Shown here: positions 1 to 9,391 of the stretch, piece after piece
How the letters are laid out: every line of letters begins with the position of its first letter
Position numbering within the stretch: position 1 is the stretch's first letter
From: Sediminicoccus rosea
GTDB taxonomy: Bacteria; Pseudomonadota; Alphaproteobacteria; Acetobacterales; Acetobacteraceae
Length of the DNA: 64,000 bases
Direction of reading: 5' to 3'
Assembly (NCBI RefSeq): GCF_033547095.1
Contig: NZ_CP137852.1
Location: 4,799,001 to 4,863,000 of the forward strand
The notes under the pieces: model-generated
What the model was told of the DNA's origin: nothing
Database searches by the model: none
Seen by the model: only the letters and a program-made list of their open reading frames with translations
Position numbers and translations under genes: made by a program

Positions 1-612
1 CCCGCCTTCAACTTCCAGGCGTCGCTGGTTGATGCTGTTGCGCGCTGGTTGTCATCGCATCCGGAGTGGCTCTCACGGCTTCAACGCGTGGAAGCGCAGC
101 CCGGCTTCAAAGAAAGCGCAGCTCTCTGGATCGGACCTGCGCCCACCCTGTCGAACCAAGCGCCGCCTAACGAGCTGGAGCAAATGGCTCAGATTGCGAG
201 GAAGTTTGATGTCGCGGGCCGTGACGAGCGCAACCGTGCCCTCGGTCGCGCCGGGGAAGAGCGTGTGCTGGCTCATGAGCGTGCGTCATTGCGAACGGAA
301 GGCCGCGACGATCTCGCAAGGAAGGTACGCTGGGTCTCGGATGAGGAAGGTGACGGAGCCGGCTACGATATCGCAAGCTTTACGCCGGGCGGTCAGCGTC
401 GACTCATCGAGGTCAAGACAACAAACGGTTGGGAACGAACCCCCTTCTACATCAGCCGCAACGAATTGGCTGCCGCAGACACGCATCGTGCGGAGTGGTG
501 CCTCTTTCGTCTCTGGGACTTCGCGCGAGAGCCAAAGGCATTTGAGCTATATCCGCCGCTCGACGCCCATGTTTCCCTGACCGCCACGACCTTCATCGCG
601 GCATTCCAATAG
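1..612 (+). CDS. DUF3883 (NO VEIN C-terminal) nuclease-like protein, 5' end outside window
   Basis: The reading frame is open from the first base, so the gene is cut by the left edge. About 203 codons are visible, and a TTG at 49 is only an internal possibility. The visible part matches the DUF3883 family: an LGRAGEERV helix, then GAGYDI and RLIEVKTTNG. The Asp of GYDI (codon at 367) and the E-x-K of IEVK form a PD-(D/E)XK nuclease-like core, as known for this family. DUF3883 domains often end larger proteins linked to restriction or defence. Codon and base use look less GC-rich than the neighbours, which suggests transfer. The substrate is unknown. Confidence 0.75.
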   Translation, partial: PAFNFQASLVDAVARWLSSHPEWLSRLQRVEAQPGFKESAALWIGPAPTLSNQAPPNELEQMAQIARKFDVAGRDERNRALGRAGEERVLAHERASLRTEGRDDLARKVRWVSDEEGDGAGYDIASFTPGGQRRLIEVKTTNGWERTPFYISRNELAAADTHRAEWCLFRLWDFAREPKAFELYPPLDAHVSLTATTFIAAFQ

Positions 613-626
613 GCCAAGGTGGTGCG

Positions 627-1814
627 TTACCGCAGCGCCCGCGCCATATCGTCCAGGCCTTCCAGCGTCATCGGGAACATCCGCCCCTCCATCGCGTCCT
701 GGATGAGGCCGATGGAGGTGGTGTAGCCCCAGTGCTTCACCGGCGTGGGGTTCAGCCAGGCGACGCGGCGGAAATGCGCGGTGATGCGCTTGAGCCAGAT
801 TTTCCCCGCCTCCTCGTTCCAATGCTCCACGCTGCCGCCGGGCTCGACGATCTCGTAGGGCGACATGGAGGCGTCACCCACGAAGACCACACGCCAGTCG
901 GGGCCATAGGTGCGCAGGATCTCCCAGGTGGGGGTCTGCTGCTCCGCGCGGCGGCGGTTGGACTTCCAGAAGCGCTCATAGGGGCAGTTGTGGAAGTAGA
1001 GATGGACGAGGTGCTTGAACTCGCTCTTCGCGGCGGAGAACAGCTCCTCCGAGGCACGGATGTGGTCATCCATGCTGCCACCGATGTCGAGCAGCAGCAG
1101 CACCTTCACCGCGTTGCGCCGCTCGGGCCGCATCTTGAGGTCGAGCGTGCCGGCATTGCGCGCGGTGGCGCCGATGGTGCCGTCAATGTCCAGCTCATCG
1201 GCCGCCCCCTGGCGCGCGAAGCGGCGCAGGCGGCGGAGTGCCAGCTTCATGGCGCGCGAGCTGAGGGCCGCGTCATCGGCGAGGTCGCGGAATTCGCGCT
1301 TGTCCCAGACCTTCACGGCACGGCGGTGGCGTGAGCCTTCCTGGCCGATGCGCACGCCCTCGGGGTTGAACCCCTCGGCGCCGAAGGGCGAGGTGCCGTT
1401 GGTGCCGATCATGCGGTTGCCGCCCTGGTGGCGCTTCTTCTGCTCGGCGAGCCGCTCCTTCAGCGTCTCCATCAGCTTCTCGAAGCCGCCCATGGCCTCG
1501 ATCTTCTTCATCTCCTCGGGCGAGAAGAGGCGCTCGGCCAGCTTCTTCAGCCATTCCTCCGGCAGCTCGCGCGGGATGATCTCGCCGGTGATGGTCGTCG
1601 CCGGTTCCAGCCCCTTGAAGACCTGGCCGAAGACGACGTCGAAGCGGTCGAGGTGGCGCTCATCCTTCACCAGCGTGGCGCGGGCCAGGTGGTAGAAATC
1701 CTCGAGGTCGTAATCCGCCACGCCGGCCTTCATCGCGCCCATCAGCATGAGCCATTCGGTGAGCGAGGCGGGCAGCCCGGCCTTTCGCAGCTCGAGGATG
1801 AAGGGGGCGAACAT
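627..1814 (-). CDS. VWA domain-containing CoxE-like protein
   Basis: A 395-residue protein with an acidic helical N-terminal region, a Lys/Arg-rich middle and a C-terminal von Willebrand A-like domain. The metal-site motif reads DIGGS (residues 243-247) where classic MIDAS motifs have DxSxS. A later VGDASMSP segment supplies another Asp. CoxE-like VWA proteins work with MoxR-type AAA ATPases in assembling or activating metalloenzymes. The gene starts 4 bases after the stop of the MoxR gene, so the two form one transcription unit. No target enzyme lies next to the pair. Confidence 0.85.
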   Translation of the reverse strand: MFAPFILELRKAGLPASLTEWLMLMGAMKAGVADYDLEDFYHLARATLVKDERHLDRFDVVFGQVFKGLEPATTITGEIIPRELPEEWLKKLAERLFSPEEMKKIEAMGGFEKLMETLKERLAEQKKRHQGGNRMIGTNGTSPFGAEGFNPEGVRIGQEGSRHRRAVKVWDKREFRDLADDAALSSRAMKLALRRLRRFARQGAADELDIDGTIGATARNAGTLDLKMRPERRNAVKVLLLLDIGGSMDDHIRASEELFSAAKSEFKHLVHLYFHNCPYERFWKSNRRRAEQQTPTWEILRTYGPDWRVVFVGDASMSPYEIVEPGGSVEHWNEEAGKIWLKRITAHFRRVAWLNPTPVKHWGYTTSIGLIQDAMEGRMFPMTLEGLDDMARALR

Positions 1815-1818
1815 GGGC

Positions 1819-2697
<879 letters not shown>

Positions 2698-2750
2698 CTT
2701 CGCGCTTTCCTGTCTTGCGGCAAAGGGCGCGGCGTGTTTTCCCCCCCTTC

Positions 2751-3083
2751 ATGGACATCTACTTCGTGGCCCTGGTGGCGCTGGCCATCGCCGGCATGAT
2801 CGAATCGCGCAGCTCCACCCCCGGGCTGCGCCCGGACTATGAGCCGGCCGACCGCGCCTTCCGCTGGCTCGGCCGGTCCTCCTTCATCATGTGGCTGGTG
2901 CTGCTGGGCTTCGGTTTCTGGCAATTCGCCTGGTGGCAGCCGCTGGCGGGGCTGGTGGGCTCGCTCGCGGCCAATGCGCTCGTGCTGCAATATGGCGCCC
3001 GGCCCTATTGGCCGGGCGTGTCCATGGGGCTCGCGCTGCTGGGGCTCGGGCTCGCCAGCAAGATCTTCTTCGACGCGTTCTGA
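2751..3083 (+). CDS. small hypothetical membrane protein
   Basis: A 110-residue protein read from the ATG at 2751; an upstream TTG at 2715 would add an unlikely basic extension. Hydrophobic segments lie near residues 3-16, 43-62 and 65-82, with a further one at the C-terminus, so it is probably an inner-membrane protein with three or four spans. No family was recognised. It sits between the MoxR operon and a Spy-like gene, starting 25 bases upstream of the latter, and may be co-transcribed with it. Confidence 0.6.
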   Translation: MDIYFVALVALAIAGMIESRSSTPGLRPDYEPADRAFRWLGRSSFIMWLVLLGFGFWQFAWWQPLAGLVGSLAANALVLQYGARPYWPGVSMGLALLGLGLASKIFFDAF

Positions 3084-3107
3084 GGCCCGCGGTGCTATAG
3101 GCGTGGC

Positions 3108-3650
3108 ATGATCCGCGCCCTTCTCATCGCATCCGCCCTTTGTGCCAGCCCCGCACTCGCCCAGCACGCCATCCCCTATTCGGGGATGCAGCAGCGCGAG
3201 ATCCGCGCCCTCTCGCCACAGCAGGTCGAGGATCTGCTGGCCGGGCGCGGCATGATGCTGGCGCTCGCCGCCGAGCTGAATGGCTGGCCCGGGCCCATGC
3301 ATGTGCTGGAGCTGGCCGGGCCCCTCGGCCTGACGCCCGAGCAGCGGCGCGAGACCGAGGCCCTGATGGCCGCCCACCGGGCCGAGGCGCGGCGGCTCGG
3401 CGCCGAGATCGTGGAGGCCGAGCGCGGCCTGGACGCCGCCTTCCGCGAACGCCGGATCACGCCGGCGGAAATCACCGCCAAGACCGAGCGGATCGGGGCC
3501 CTGCAGGCCGCGCTGCGGGCCGAGCACCTGCGCACCCACCTGCTGCAGACGGCGCTGCTTTCCACCGCGCAGGTCACACGCTACGCCGAGTTGCGCGGCT
3601 ATGCCGGCGGCGCCGCGTCCCCCGCGCCGGCGCATCGCCACCGGCACTGA
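3108..3650 (+). CDS. periplasmic Spy/CpxP-like (heavy-metal sensor type) protein
   Basis: A 180-residue protein with a clear signal peptide (basic start, hydrophobic core, cleavage after ASPALA). The mature part is almost wholly alpha-helical. It contains an LGLTPEQRRE segment like the LTxxQ motifs of the Spy/CpxP/ZraP group and ends in a His-rich tail (HRHRH) that could bind metal. Members act as periplasmic chaperones or metal-responsive proteins. It ends 6 bases before the convergent rppH stop codon. Family membership is inferred from the helical pattern and the LTPEQ motif. Confidence 0.6.
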   Translation: MIRALLIASALCASPALAQHAIPYSGMQQREIRALSPQQVEDLLAGRGMMLALAAELNGWPGPMHVLELAGPLGLTPEQRRETEALMAAHRAEARRLGAEIVEAERGLDAAFRERRITPAEITAKTERIGALQAALRAEHLRTHLLQTALLSTAQVTRYAELRGYAGGAASPAPAHRHRH

Positions 3651-3656
3651 GGCTGT

Positions 3657-4148
3657 TCAGGCGGCAAATCGGGAAAAATCCACCGCGAGCCGCTCATAGA
3701 TCGCCCGCTTGAAGGGCACCGCCATGCCCGGCAGCTCCGCCAGCCGCGCCCAGCGCCAGGCATCGAATTCCGGGTGGGGGTCGAGGTCGAGGCGGATGTC
3801 GGCATCCTCGCCCAGGAAGCGCAGGGCGAACCATTTCTGCGTCTGGCCGCGATACTTGCCGCCCAGCGCCTTGCCGATCAGCTCGGGCGGCAGGTCGTAG
3901 TTCAGCCATTCCGGGTGCTCGGCCAGGATCTCGGCGCGGGCGGTGCCGATCTCCTCCTCCAGCTCGCGGAAGACGGCGACGGCCGGGTCCTCGCCCGCAT
4001 CCATCCCGCCCTGGGGCAGCTGCCAGCCGCCGGGCGCGCCCTCGGCATTGGGCATGTCGGCTCGGCGGGCAACGAGGATCAGCCCCGCCGCGTTGAACAG
4101 GACAGCCCCCACATTGGGGCGATAGGGCCAAAGGGACAGATCTTTCAT
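3657..4148 (-). CDS. rppH: RNA pyrophosphohydrolase (Nudix)
   Basis: A 163-residue Nudix hydrolase. The Nudix box starts at GGMDAGED and continues to RELEEEIG, with the catalytic Glu residues in REL-EE-xG. The N-terminal YRPNVGAVLFN and the WQLPQGG segment are typical of RppH, which removes pyrophosphate from the 5' end of mRNA to trigger decay. The start overlaps the stop of the polysaccharide deacetylase gene (ATGA). The ctpA / deacetylase / rppH order is common in alphaproteobacteria. Confidence 0.92.
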   Translation of the reverse strand: MKDLSLWPYRPNVGAVLFNAAGLILVARRADMPNAEGAPGGWQLPQGGMDAGEDPAVAVFRELEEEIGTARAEILAEHPEWLNYDLPPELIGKALGGKYRGQTQKWFALRFLGEDADIRLDLDPHPEFDAWRWARLAELPGMAVPFKRAIYERLAVDFSRFAA

Positions 4149-5203
4149 CGGGTGGCGATCTCCGGGCGGCGGACCAGGGCGGTGACGGGGGCCAGCGCCA
4201 CCCCGCGGGCATCGAGCCCGCCGCTCCAGGCGGCAAGGCGCTCCAGCGACACCGGCGTCACCTCGCCCAGATAGCCGAGCGCGCCACCGCGTTCCCGCGC
4301 CAGGCGTTCCAGCTGCGCGAGGCGCTGCTCGATCTCGCCGCGCGTATGCGGCTCATCCACCACCACATCCACGGTGAACCCCCAGGCGCGCTGCGGGTGG
4401 GGCGCGCCCGGGCGGGCGTCGAAATAGAGCAGGCCGCGCGCGTTCAGCGCCAGCTGCATCTGGGCGAAGGGCTCGGCCAGGGCGGCGAAGCGGTCGCCGC
4501 GCATGGAGGTCAGCGCACCGACGGCCCCGACATGGCCGGGAAAGCGCGCCAGCAGCCATTCCAGCCGCTGCGCGTTCTCGCCGGCCGAAAGCCCCGTCAG
4601 CAGCGCGCGGTGGCCGGGATCGTTCATCGGGAAGCCGGTCGGCTCCATCGGCAGGGCCAGCAGCGTCTCGAAGCCGCGCTCGCGCGCCGCCTCGATCAGG
4701 GGGATGGGGTTGGGCGCATAGGGGGTGAAGGCGAGGGCGACGTTGCGCGGCAGGGTGCGGATCGCCTCCTCCGAGAGCCCGGCGCGCAGGCCGATGCCGC
4801 CCAGGATGAGCGCCACGCGCGGGCGCGGGTCCTGCCGGTCGAAGGGGCGGGCATAGGCGCGCATGGGCATGCGGCCATCCGGGCCGATGCGCGGCAGGGC
4901 GCCGGCCGCCGTGAACTCCACCAGGGCCGGGTCCACATGCCGCGCCAGGCTCTCCGGCACGCCGCGCGGCGGTGGCGGCGCGGGCGGTGGCGTCTCGATG
5001 GGGGCCAGCGCCAATTCGGCGGTGGGGGCGGCGGGCGGGCCGAGCACCGCCAGCGTCACGCCGCCGCCGCCAAAGGCCAGCACCGCCACCAGCCAGAAGA
5101 CGCCGAGCCAGATCCAGCCGCGTCGCCCGCCCTGCGTGTTCAGGCTCTCCTCGGGCGGGCGTTCCTCAGACGGGCGTTCCTCAGACGGGCGTTCCTCAGA
5201 CAC
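4145..5203 (-). CDS. divergent polysaccharide deacetylase family protein
   Basis: A 352-residue protein with a charged cytoplasmic N-terminus made of three SEERP repeats and one PEES variant, a single membrane anchor (about residues 28-52), a Pro-rich linker and a periplasmic NodB-like barrel. Segments such as RVALILGGIGL, LALPMEPTGFPMNDPG and VGALTSMRGD fit the divergent polysaccharide deacetylase family (old name DUF610). That family usually follows a ctpA-type protease and probably acts in envelope maintenance. It lies 19 bases after ctpA and overlaps rppH. Confidence 0.85.
   Translation of the reverse strand: MSEERPSEERPSEERPPEESLNTQGGRRGWIWLGVFWLVAVLAFGGGGVTLAVLGPPAAPTAELALAPIETPPPAPPPPRGVPESLARHVDPALVEFTAAGALPRIGPDGRMPMRAYARPFDRQDPRPRVALILGGIGLRAGLSEEAIRTLPRNVALAFTPYAPNPIPLIEAARERGFETLLALPMEPTGFPMNDPGHRALLTGLSAGENAQRLEWLLARFPGHVGAVGALTSMRGDRFAALAEPFAQMQLALNARGLLYFDARPGAPHPQRAWGFTVDVVVDEPHTRGEIEQRLAQLERLARERGGALGYLGEVTPVSLERLAAWSGGLDARGVALAPVTALVRRPEIATR
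5155..5202 (-). repeat. 15-bp tandem repeat coding for SEERP
   Basis: Three near-identical 15-bp units plus a diverged fourth unit encode the SEERP repeats at the N-terminus of the deacetylase. Each unit keeps the reading frame, so copy-number change would only lengthen or shorten the cytoplasmic tail. Confidence 0.8.
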
Positions 5204-5222
5204 GGCGGGCCGGGATCTCCCG

Positions 5223-6626
5223 TCAGCGCTGCGCGCGGCGCTGCGGGTTGGCCGCCATGGCGCGCACCAGCGAGAGGCCCTGCTGCAGCTGGAAATCCGT
5301 CTCGGGCTTGGTGATGTCGAGGGTGGGCCAGCCCTCGGGCGGCTGGCTCTGCACGCGGTCGGTGATGGAGGCGGGCAGGTTGAGCGGCGGCAGCGTCACG
5401 GTGGGCGGCGCGGGCGTGGCCGAACCCTCGGCCCGCAGCGAGCGGCGGAGATCCTGCTCGCGCTCGCGCTCGCGCCCCGGGGCGGCGGCGGCGGTGGCCT
5501 GGGCATCCTGGCGGGTGGCGCGCACCTCGAAATCGGGCACGATCCCGGTCGCCTGGATGGAGCGGCCCGACGGCGTGTAGTAGCGCGCCGTGGTCAGCCG
5601 GATCGCGCCATTGTTGCCGCCGAGCGGCATGACGGTCTGCACCGAGCCCTTGCCGAAGCTGCGCGTGCCCAGCACCACCGCGCGGCGATGGTCCTGCAGC
5701 GCGCCGGCCACGATCTCGGAGGCGGAGGCCGAGCCGCCATTGATCAGCACCACCATGGGCAGGCCCTGGGTGATGTCGCCCGCGCGCGCGTTCCAGCGCT
5801 GCGCATCCTCCGGGCGGCGGGCGCGGGTGGAAACGATCTCGCCCTGGTCCAGCAGGTCATCCGTGACCTGCACCGCCTGGTCGAGCAGGCCGCCCGGGTT
5901 GTTCCGCAGGTCGAGCACGACGCCGCGCAGGTTGCCGCCGGCCTGCTGGCGCAGCGTGGTCATGGCGCGGCGCAGGTTCACCTCGGTCTGCTCGTTGAAG
6001 GAGGTGATGCGGATATAGGCGATGTCGTTGCCTTCCAGGCGGAAGCGGACCACCTGCGGGCGGATCACGTCGCGCGTGATGGAGATCTCCAGCGGGCGCG
6101 CCTCGCCCTCGCGCCGGACGGTGAGGCGGATCGAGGTGCCGCGCTCGCCGCGCATCTGGTCCACCGCCTCCTGCAGGGTCATGCCCTGGGTGGAATTGCC
6201 GTTCAGGTGGGTGATGAAGTCGCCCGGGCGGATGCCGGCGCGGGCGGCCGGCGTCTCGTCGATCGGCGAGATGACGCGGATATAGCCACCCTCCTGCGTC
6301 ACCTCGATGCCGAGGCCGCCGAACTCGCCGCGCGTCTGCACCTGCATGTCACGGAAGTTGCGCGGGTTGAGATAGGCGCTGTGCGGGTCGAGGCCGGTGA
6401 GCATGCCGTTCACGGCGTTCTCGACCAGGTCGCGATCCTGCACCGGCTCGACATATTCCGCGCGCACGCGAGCGAAGACGTCGCCGAAGAGCTGCAGCAG
6501 GCGATAGGTCTCGGCGCGGCCGCCATCGGCCGCACCCTGCGCCCAGGCCGCGACGAGCGGGCCCACGATGATGCCCGCCGCGAAGGCGCCCGCCACGGCA
6601 GCGGTGGTCCCGACCTTGAGCTTCAT
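5223..6626 (-). CDS. ctpA: S41 family C-terminal processing peptidase
   Basis: A 467-residue protein read from the ATG at 6626, which gives a clean N-terminal signal or anchor (MKLKVGTTAAVAGAFAAG). The order is signal, a dimerising helical region, a PDZ domain (around GGLGIEVTQEGG and the RAGIRPGDFITHLNG loop) and the S41 protease core. The core shows NNPGGLL, the nucleophile serine in GGSASASEIVAG and the lysine in SFGKGSVQT, the Ser/Lys dyad of CtpA. It degrades or trims periplasmic proteins, including cell-wall hydrolases. The C-terminal tail is low-complexity. Confidence 0.93.
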   Translation of the reverse strand: MKLKVGTTAAVAGAFAAGIIVGPLVAAWAQGAADGGRAETYRLLQLFGDVFARVRAEYVEPVQDRDLVENAVNGMLTGLDPHSAYLNPRNFRDMQVQTRGEFGGLGIEVTQEGGYIRVISPIDETPAARAGIRPGDFITHLNGNSTQGMTLQEAVDQMRGERGTSIRLTVRREGEARPLEISITRDVIRPQVVRFRLEGNDIAYIRITSFNEQTEVNLRRAMTTLRQQAGGNLRGVVLDLRNNPGGLLDQAVQVTDDLLDQGEIVSTRARRPEDAQRWNARAGDITQGLPMVVLINGGSASASEIVAGALQDHRRAVVLGTRSFGKGSVQTVMPLGGNNGAIRLTTARYYTPSGRSIQATGIVPDFEVRATRQDAQATAAAAPGREREREQDLRRSLRAEGSATPAPPTVTLPPLNLPASITDRVQSQPPEGWPTLDITKPETDFQLQQGLSLVRAMAANPQRRAQR

Positions 6627-6721
6627 CCAGCGAGCCTCATTCCCAGTGGTTCCGGACGCCCCATGGCTGATGCGCCCGAATGTTTCACACATGCGCTCCG
6701 CTGATGGCACGCGGCACCGCG

Positions 6722-6736
6722 CCGGGCAAAGCCCGG
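6722..6736. other. perfect 6-bp hairpin in the region upstream of ctpA
   Basis: CCGGGC, a 3-base loop and GCCCGG lie in the 230-base interval between the end of the NeuD-like gene (6857) and the ctpA start (6626), both on the minus strand. It may end transcription from the acyltransferase or fold in the ctpA leader. No T-run follows. No gene is seen in this interval. Confidence 0.4.
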
Positions 6737-6856
6737 ACTGCGCCACGCAATACCCCATCATCACGCACTTGAAAGCTTAAAGCTTCCGGAACGCCGCGCA
6801 ATAAATCCCGACATGCGGCTTGGGGGTGCGAATGCAACCCCGTGTCACGCTTTGTC

Positions 6857-7456
6857 TCAGACGCCTCGCGGCAGGGAACGGGCGGGCGCGCCGGCCAGCA
6901 CGGCCCCCGCGGGCACATCGGCCCGCACGGTGGCGCCCGGGCCCACCACGGCATCCGCGCCGATGCTGAGGTTGGGCGCCACCACCGCCCCCGCCCCCAC
7001 CACGGCCCGCGCGCCCACCCGCACGCCGCCGCAGAGCACGGCGCCCGGGGCCACATGCGCCCCCTCCTCCAGCACCACGTCATGCTCGATGATGGCGCCC
7101 GTGTTCACCAGGGCGAGGCGGCCGATGCGCGCCAGCGCGCCCAGCACCGCGCGCGGCATGACCACGGCGCCCTCGGCCAGTTCCGCGCTGCGGGCGCGCA
7201 CCACCGAGGGGTGCAGCAGCACCGGCAGCGGGCAGCCCAGCCGCGCCGCCGCCTCCAGCCGCAAGCGGTTGCCGCCGAGGGCGATCAGCAGCGGCCCGCC
7301 ATCATGCGCCGCCTCGTCCCCCAGCACCGGCAGGCCGAGCATGGGGGGAAGGGGTGCCCGCGCATCGAGGAAACCGCGCGGGGCGAAGCCGGCATCCCAG
7401 GCCGCCTCGCAGACGGCGCGCCCATGGCCGCCGGCGCCGAGAATCAGGACATGCAT
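6857..7456 (-). CDS. NeuD-like sugar O-acyltransferase
   Basis: A 199-residue protein starting MHVLILGAGGHGR, with an N-terminal Rossmann-like PglD domain and a C-terminal left-handed beta-helix built from hexapeptide repeats (GAVVM, GAIIEHDVVLEEGAHVAPGAV, GAVVAPNLSIGADAV and so on). This is the architecture of NeuD/PglD acetyltransferases that modify sialic acid or bacillosamine-type sugars. The catalytic His is probably in TGAIIEHD. No nucleotide-sugar genes are next to it, so the substrate is open. An alternative start lies at 7468. Confidence 0.85.
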   Translation of the reverse strand: MHVLILGAGGHGRAVCEAAWDAGFAPRGFLDARAPLPPMLGLPVLGDEAAHDGGPLLIALGGNRLRLEAAARLGCPLPVLLHPSVVRARSAELAEGAVVMPRAVLGALARIGRLALVNTGAIIEHDVVLEEGAHVAPGAVLCGGVRVGARAVVGAGAVVAPNLSIGADAVVGPGATVRADVPAGAVLAGAPARSLPRGV

Positions 7457-7522
7457 GGGAATAACCATGTGGTGGAGTCGGGGATTTCGTGTAGGAGGTC
7501 CGGGCCAGGGAGTTTTCGGGAC

Positions 7523-9070
7523 ATGCGTGATCTGGATTTGTTGCGGCTGGAACGCCGCGTCGGGCTCATGCTCGCCCCCCTGGCGGAGCAGCCCGGCGCC
7601 ACGATCGGCGTGACGCGCGACGGCGTGCTCCTGCTGCGGCGCTCGGTCGGCCTCGCCTCGCTCGACCTGCACATCCCGCTCGGCGTGGCCAGCTGTTTCC
7701 GCATCGCCTCCGTCTCCAAGCAATTCACCTGCGCCGCCATCCTGCTGCTGGAGCGCGACGGGCTGCTCGGCGTGGATGATCCGGTGCGCCGGCATTTGCC
7801 GGAACTGCCCGAATCGCTGGACAGCATCACGCTCGATCACCTGATGCGCAACTCGTCCGGCCTGCGGGACATGCTGGAATTGCTGCGCCTGGGCGGGGCC
7901 GACCTTGCCACCCATCTCGATGCGGCCGAGCTCGACGCCGCCATCGCCCGGCAGCGGACGCTGAACTTCGCCCCCGGCTCGCGCTTTCTCTACTCCAACA
8001 GCGGCTTCTGGCTGCTGGGGCGCGTGATCGAGCGCATCTCGGGCCAGAGCCTCGCGGAGTTCCTGGAGACGCGCATCTTCCTGCCGCTCGGCATGACGCG
8101 CACCCGCCACACGCCGGATCTGGCCCGCCCGGTGCGCGGCCTGGCGACCGGCTACCTGCCCGATGGCCTGGGCGGCTTCACCACGGCGCGGCACGGCTTC
8201 CCGCTGGGTGGCGAGGGCGGCCTCGTCTCCTGCGTCGAGGATCTGGCGCTCTGGGCGCGCAGCCTCTCGGTGGGCGGGCTCGGCAGCGAGATCGAGACGC
8301 GGCTGCAGGCCACGCTGCCCTTCACGGGCGGCGCCATGAACCGCTACGCGCTGGGGCTGGAGGTGGAGGAGTGGCGCGGCCTTCGGCTGGTCAGCCATGG
8401 CGGGCTGTGGCCGGGCTACAAGACGGCCTTCCTGCGCCTGCCCGAGAAGCGGCTGACCGTGTTCGTGCTGGCGAACAACGCGGCGCTCGACCCGCACCAC
8501 ATGGCGCTGCAGGTGCTCGAGGCGGCGCTGGGCAATGACCCCGCCCTGCAGCCCGAGCCGCCCCCGCTGGACCATGCGCCGATGACCGGCACCTGGCTGA
8601 GCGAGGCGGAGGGCCTCTCGCTCGACATCGGCGCGGATGGCACGGCGCGCATGCACGGCGTGCCCTTCGCCCTGATCCCCACGACGGATGGGCGGATGAG
8701 GGCCCGCCGCGGCGCCTTCCCCTTCCGCGCCAGCCTGCCCGAGGGCGATGCGATGGAGGTGGAGTTCGACGCCGGCCACCGCGCCCTCTTCCGCCGCGCC
8801 GCGCCCATGCCTCCGCCGGCGCTGGACGGCGTCTGGCATTGTGCGGAACTCGCCGCCGAATGGCATATCCGGGATGGCGTGATGCGGGCCCTGGGCCCGG
8901 TGCGGCGCGGCCCGCCTTCCGCCATCACGGCGCTCGGGCCGCGGCATCTGCGGATCGCCATGCCCTCCTCCCTCTTCGAGGGCTGGGCCGATGCGGTGCT
9001 GGCCGAGGATGGGCGCAGCCTGGTCGTGAATGCCAGCCGGGCGCGGGGTCTGGTCTTCACCCGCGCCTGA
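7523..9070 (+). CDS. serine hydrolase of the class C beta-lactamase / D-aminopeptidase type
   Basis: A 515-residue protein read from the ATG at 7523. The catalytic SxxK motif is SVSK (in RIASVSKQFT), the YxN motif is YSN (in LYSNSGFW), and the third motif reads HGG (SHGGLWPG) rather than KTG. An HxG third motif is characteristic of DAP-type D-aminopeptidases, which release N-terminal D-amino acids. About 170 C-terminal residues form extra beta-rich domains, also as in DAP. There is no signal peptide, so it is probably cytoplasmic. It diverges from the NeuD-like gene across 66 bases. Confidence 0.82.
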   Translation: MRDLDLLRLERRVGLMLAPLAEQPGATIGVTRDGVLLLRRSVGLASLDLHIPLGVASCFRIASVSKQFTCAAILLLERDGLLGVDDPVRRHLPELPESLDSITLDHLMRNSSGLRDMLELLRLGGADLATHLDAAELDAAIARQRTLNFAPGSRFLYSNSGFWLLGRVIERISGQSLAEFLETRIFLPLGMTRTRHTPDLARPVRGLATGYLPDGLGGFTTARHGFPLGGEGGLVSCVEDLALWARSLSVGGLGSEIETRLQATLPFTGGAMNRYALGLEVEEWRGLRLVSHGGLWPGYKTAFLRLPEKRLTVFVLANNAALDPHHMALQVLEAALGNDPALQPEPPPLDHAPMTGTWLSEAEGLSLDIGADGTARMHGVPFALIPTTDGRMRARRGAFPFRASLPEGDAMEVEFDAGHRALFRRAAPMPPPALDGVWHCAELAAEWHIRDGVMRALGPVRRGPPSAITALGPRHLRIAMPSSLFEGWADAVLAEDGRSLVVNASRARGLVFTRA

Positions 9071-9079
9071 CCGGCCAGC

Positions 9080-9316
9080 CTACATGGTGCGCGCCTTCAG
9101 CGCGTCCAGGTGGTTCATGCTGAGGACCACGCGGCCCCCTTCCACCGAGGCGACAGCGCTGACCGGCAGGTAGTGGTGGTGCCGGCCGCCATCGGGGTCA
9201 TCGTTGCGGGTGAGCTTGATCCGCTCGCCCTCCAGATGGTCCACCGTGCCGACATGGTTGCCGCAGCTGCCGACGACCTCCATGTGTTCCGTGATCTGGT
9301 CCTGCATGCCGCTCAT
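9080..9316 (-). CDS. DUF2171 domain-containing protein
   Basis: A 78-residue protein starting MSGMQDQITEHMEVVGSCG, followed by VGTVDHLEGERIKLTRNDDPDGGRHHHYLP. This is the pattern of DUF2171, a PRC-barrel-like small domain of unknown role seen in stress-related alphaproteobacterial proteins. It converges with the serine hydrolase gene 10 bases away. A longer start at 9382 is possible, but it would add residues unlike the family. Confidence 0.75.
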   Translation of the reverse strand: MSGMQDQITEHMEVVGSCGNHVGTVDHLEGERIKLTRNDDPDGGRHHHYLPVSAVASVEGGRVVLSMNHLDALKARTM

Positions 9317-9391
9317 GGCCTTCACTCCGTCTTGTTGCAGCCGTTGGAACGTGGGGCCCGGGCCCCGGTTGCCGCCCGGCATGGAGGGGCG

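Noticed and set aside
29-580. A 183-codon frame overlapping the DUF3883 gene
   Set aside because: The overlapping frame that carries the DUF3883 motifs is open to the window edge. This one shows none.
4863-6704. A 613-codon plus-strand open frame opposite ctpA and the deacetylase
   Set aside because: The minus-strand genes form a known cluster with catalytic motifs. The plus frame is low-complexity.
6760-6790. AAGCTT-rich near-palindrome as a third copy of the hairpin element
   Set aside because: It resembles hairpin 2 of copy 2 in sequence but lacks the first and third hairpins and the TGAGGGCAGA tail.
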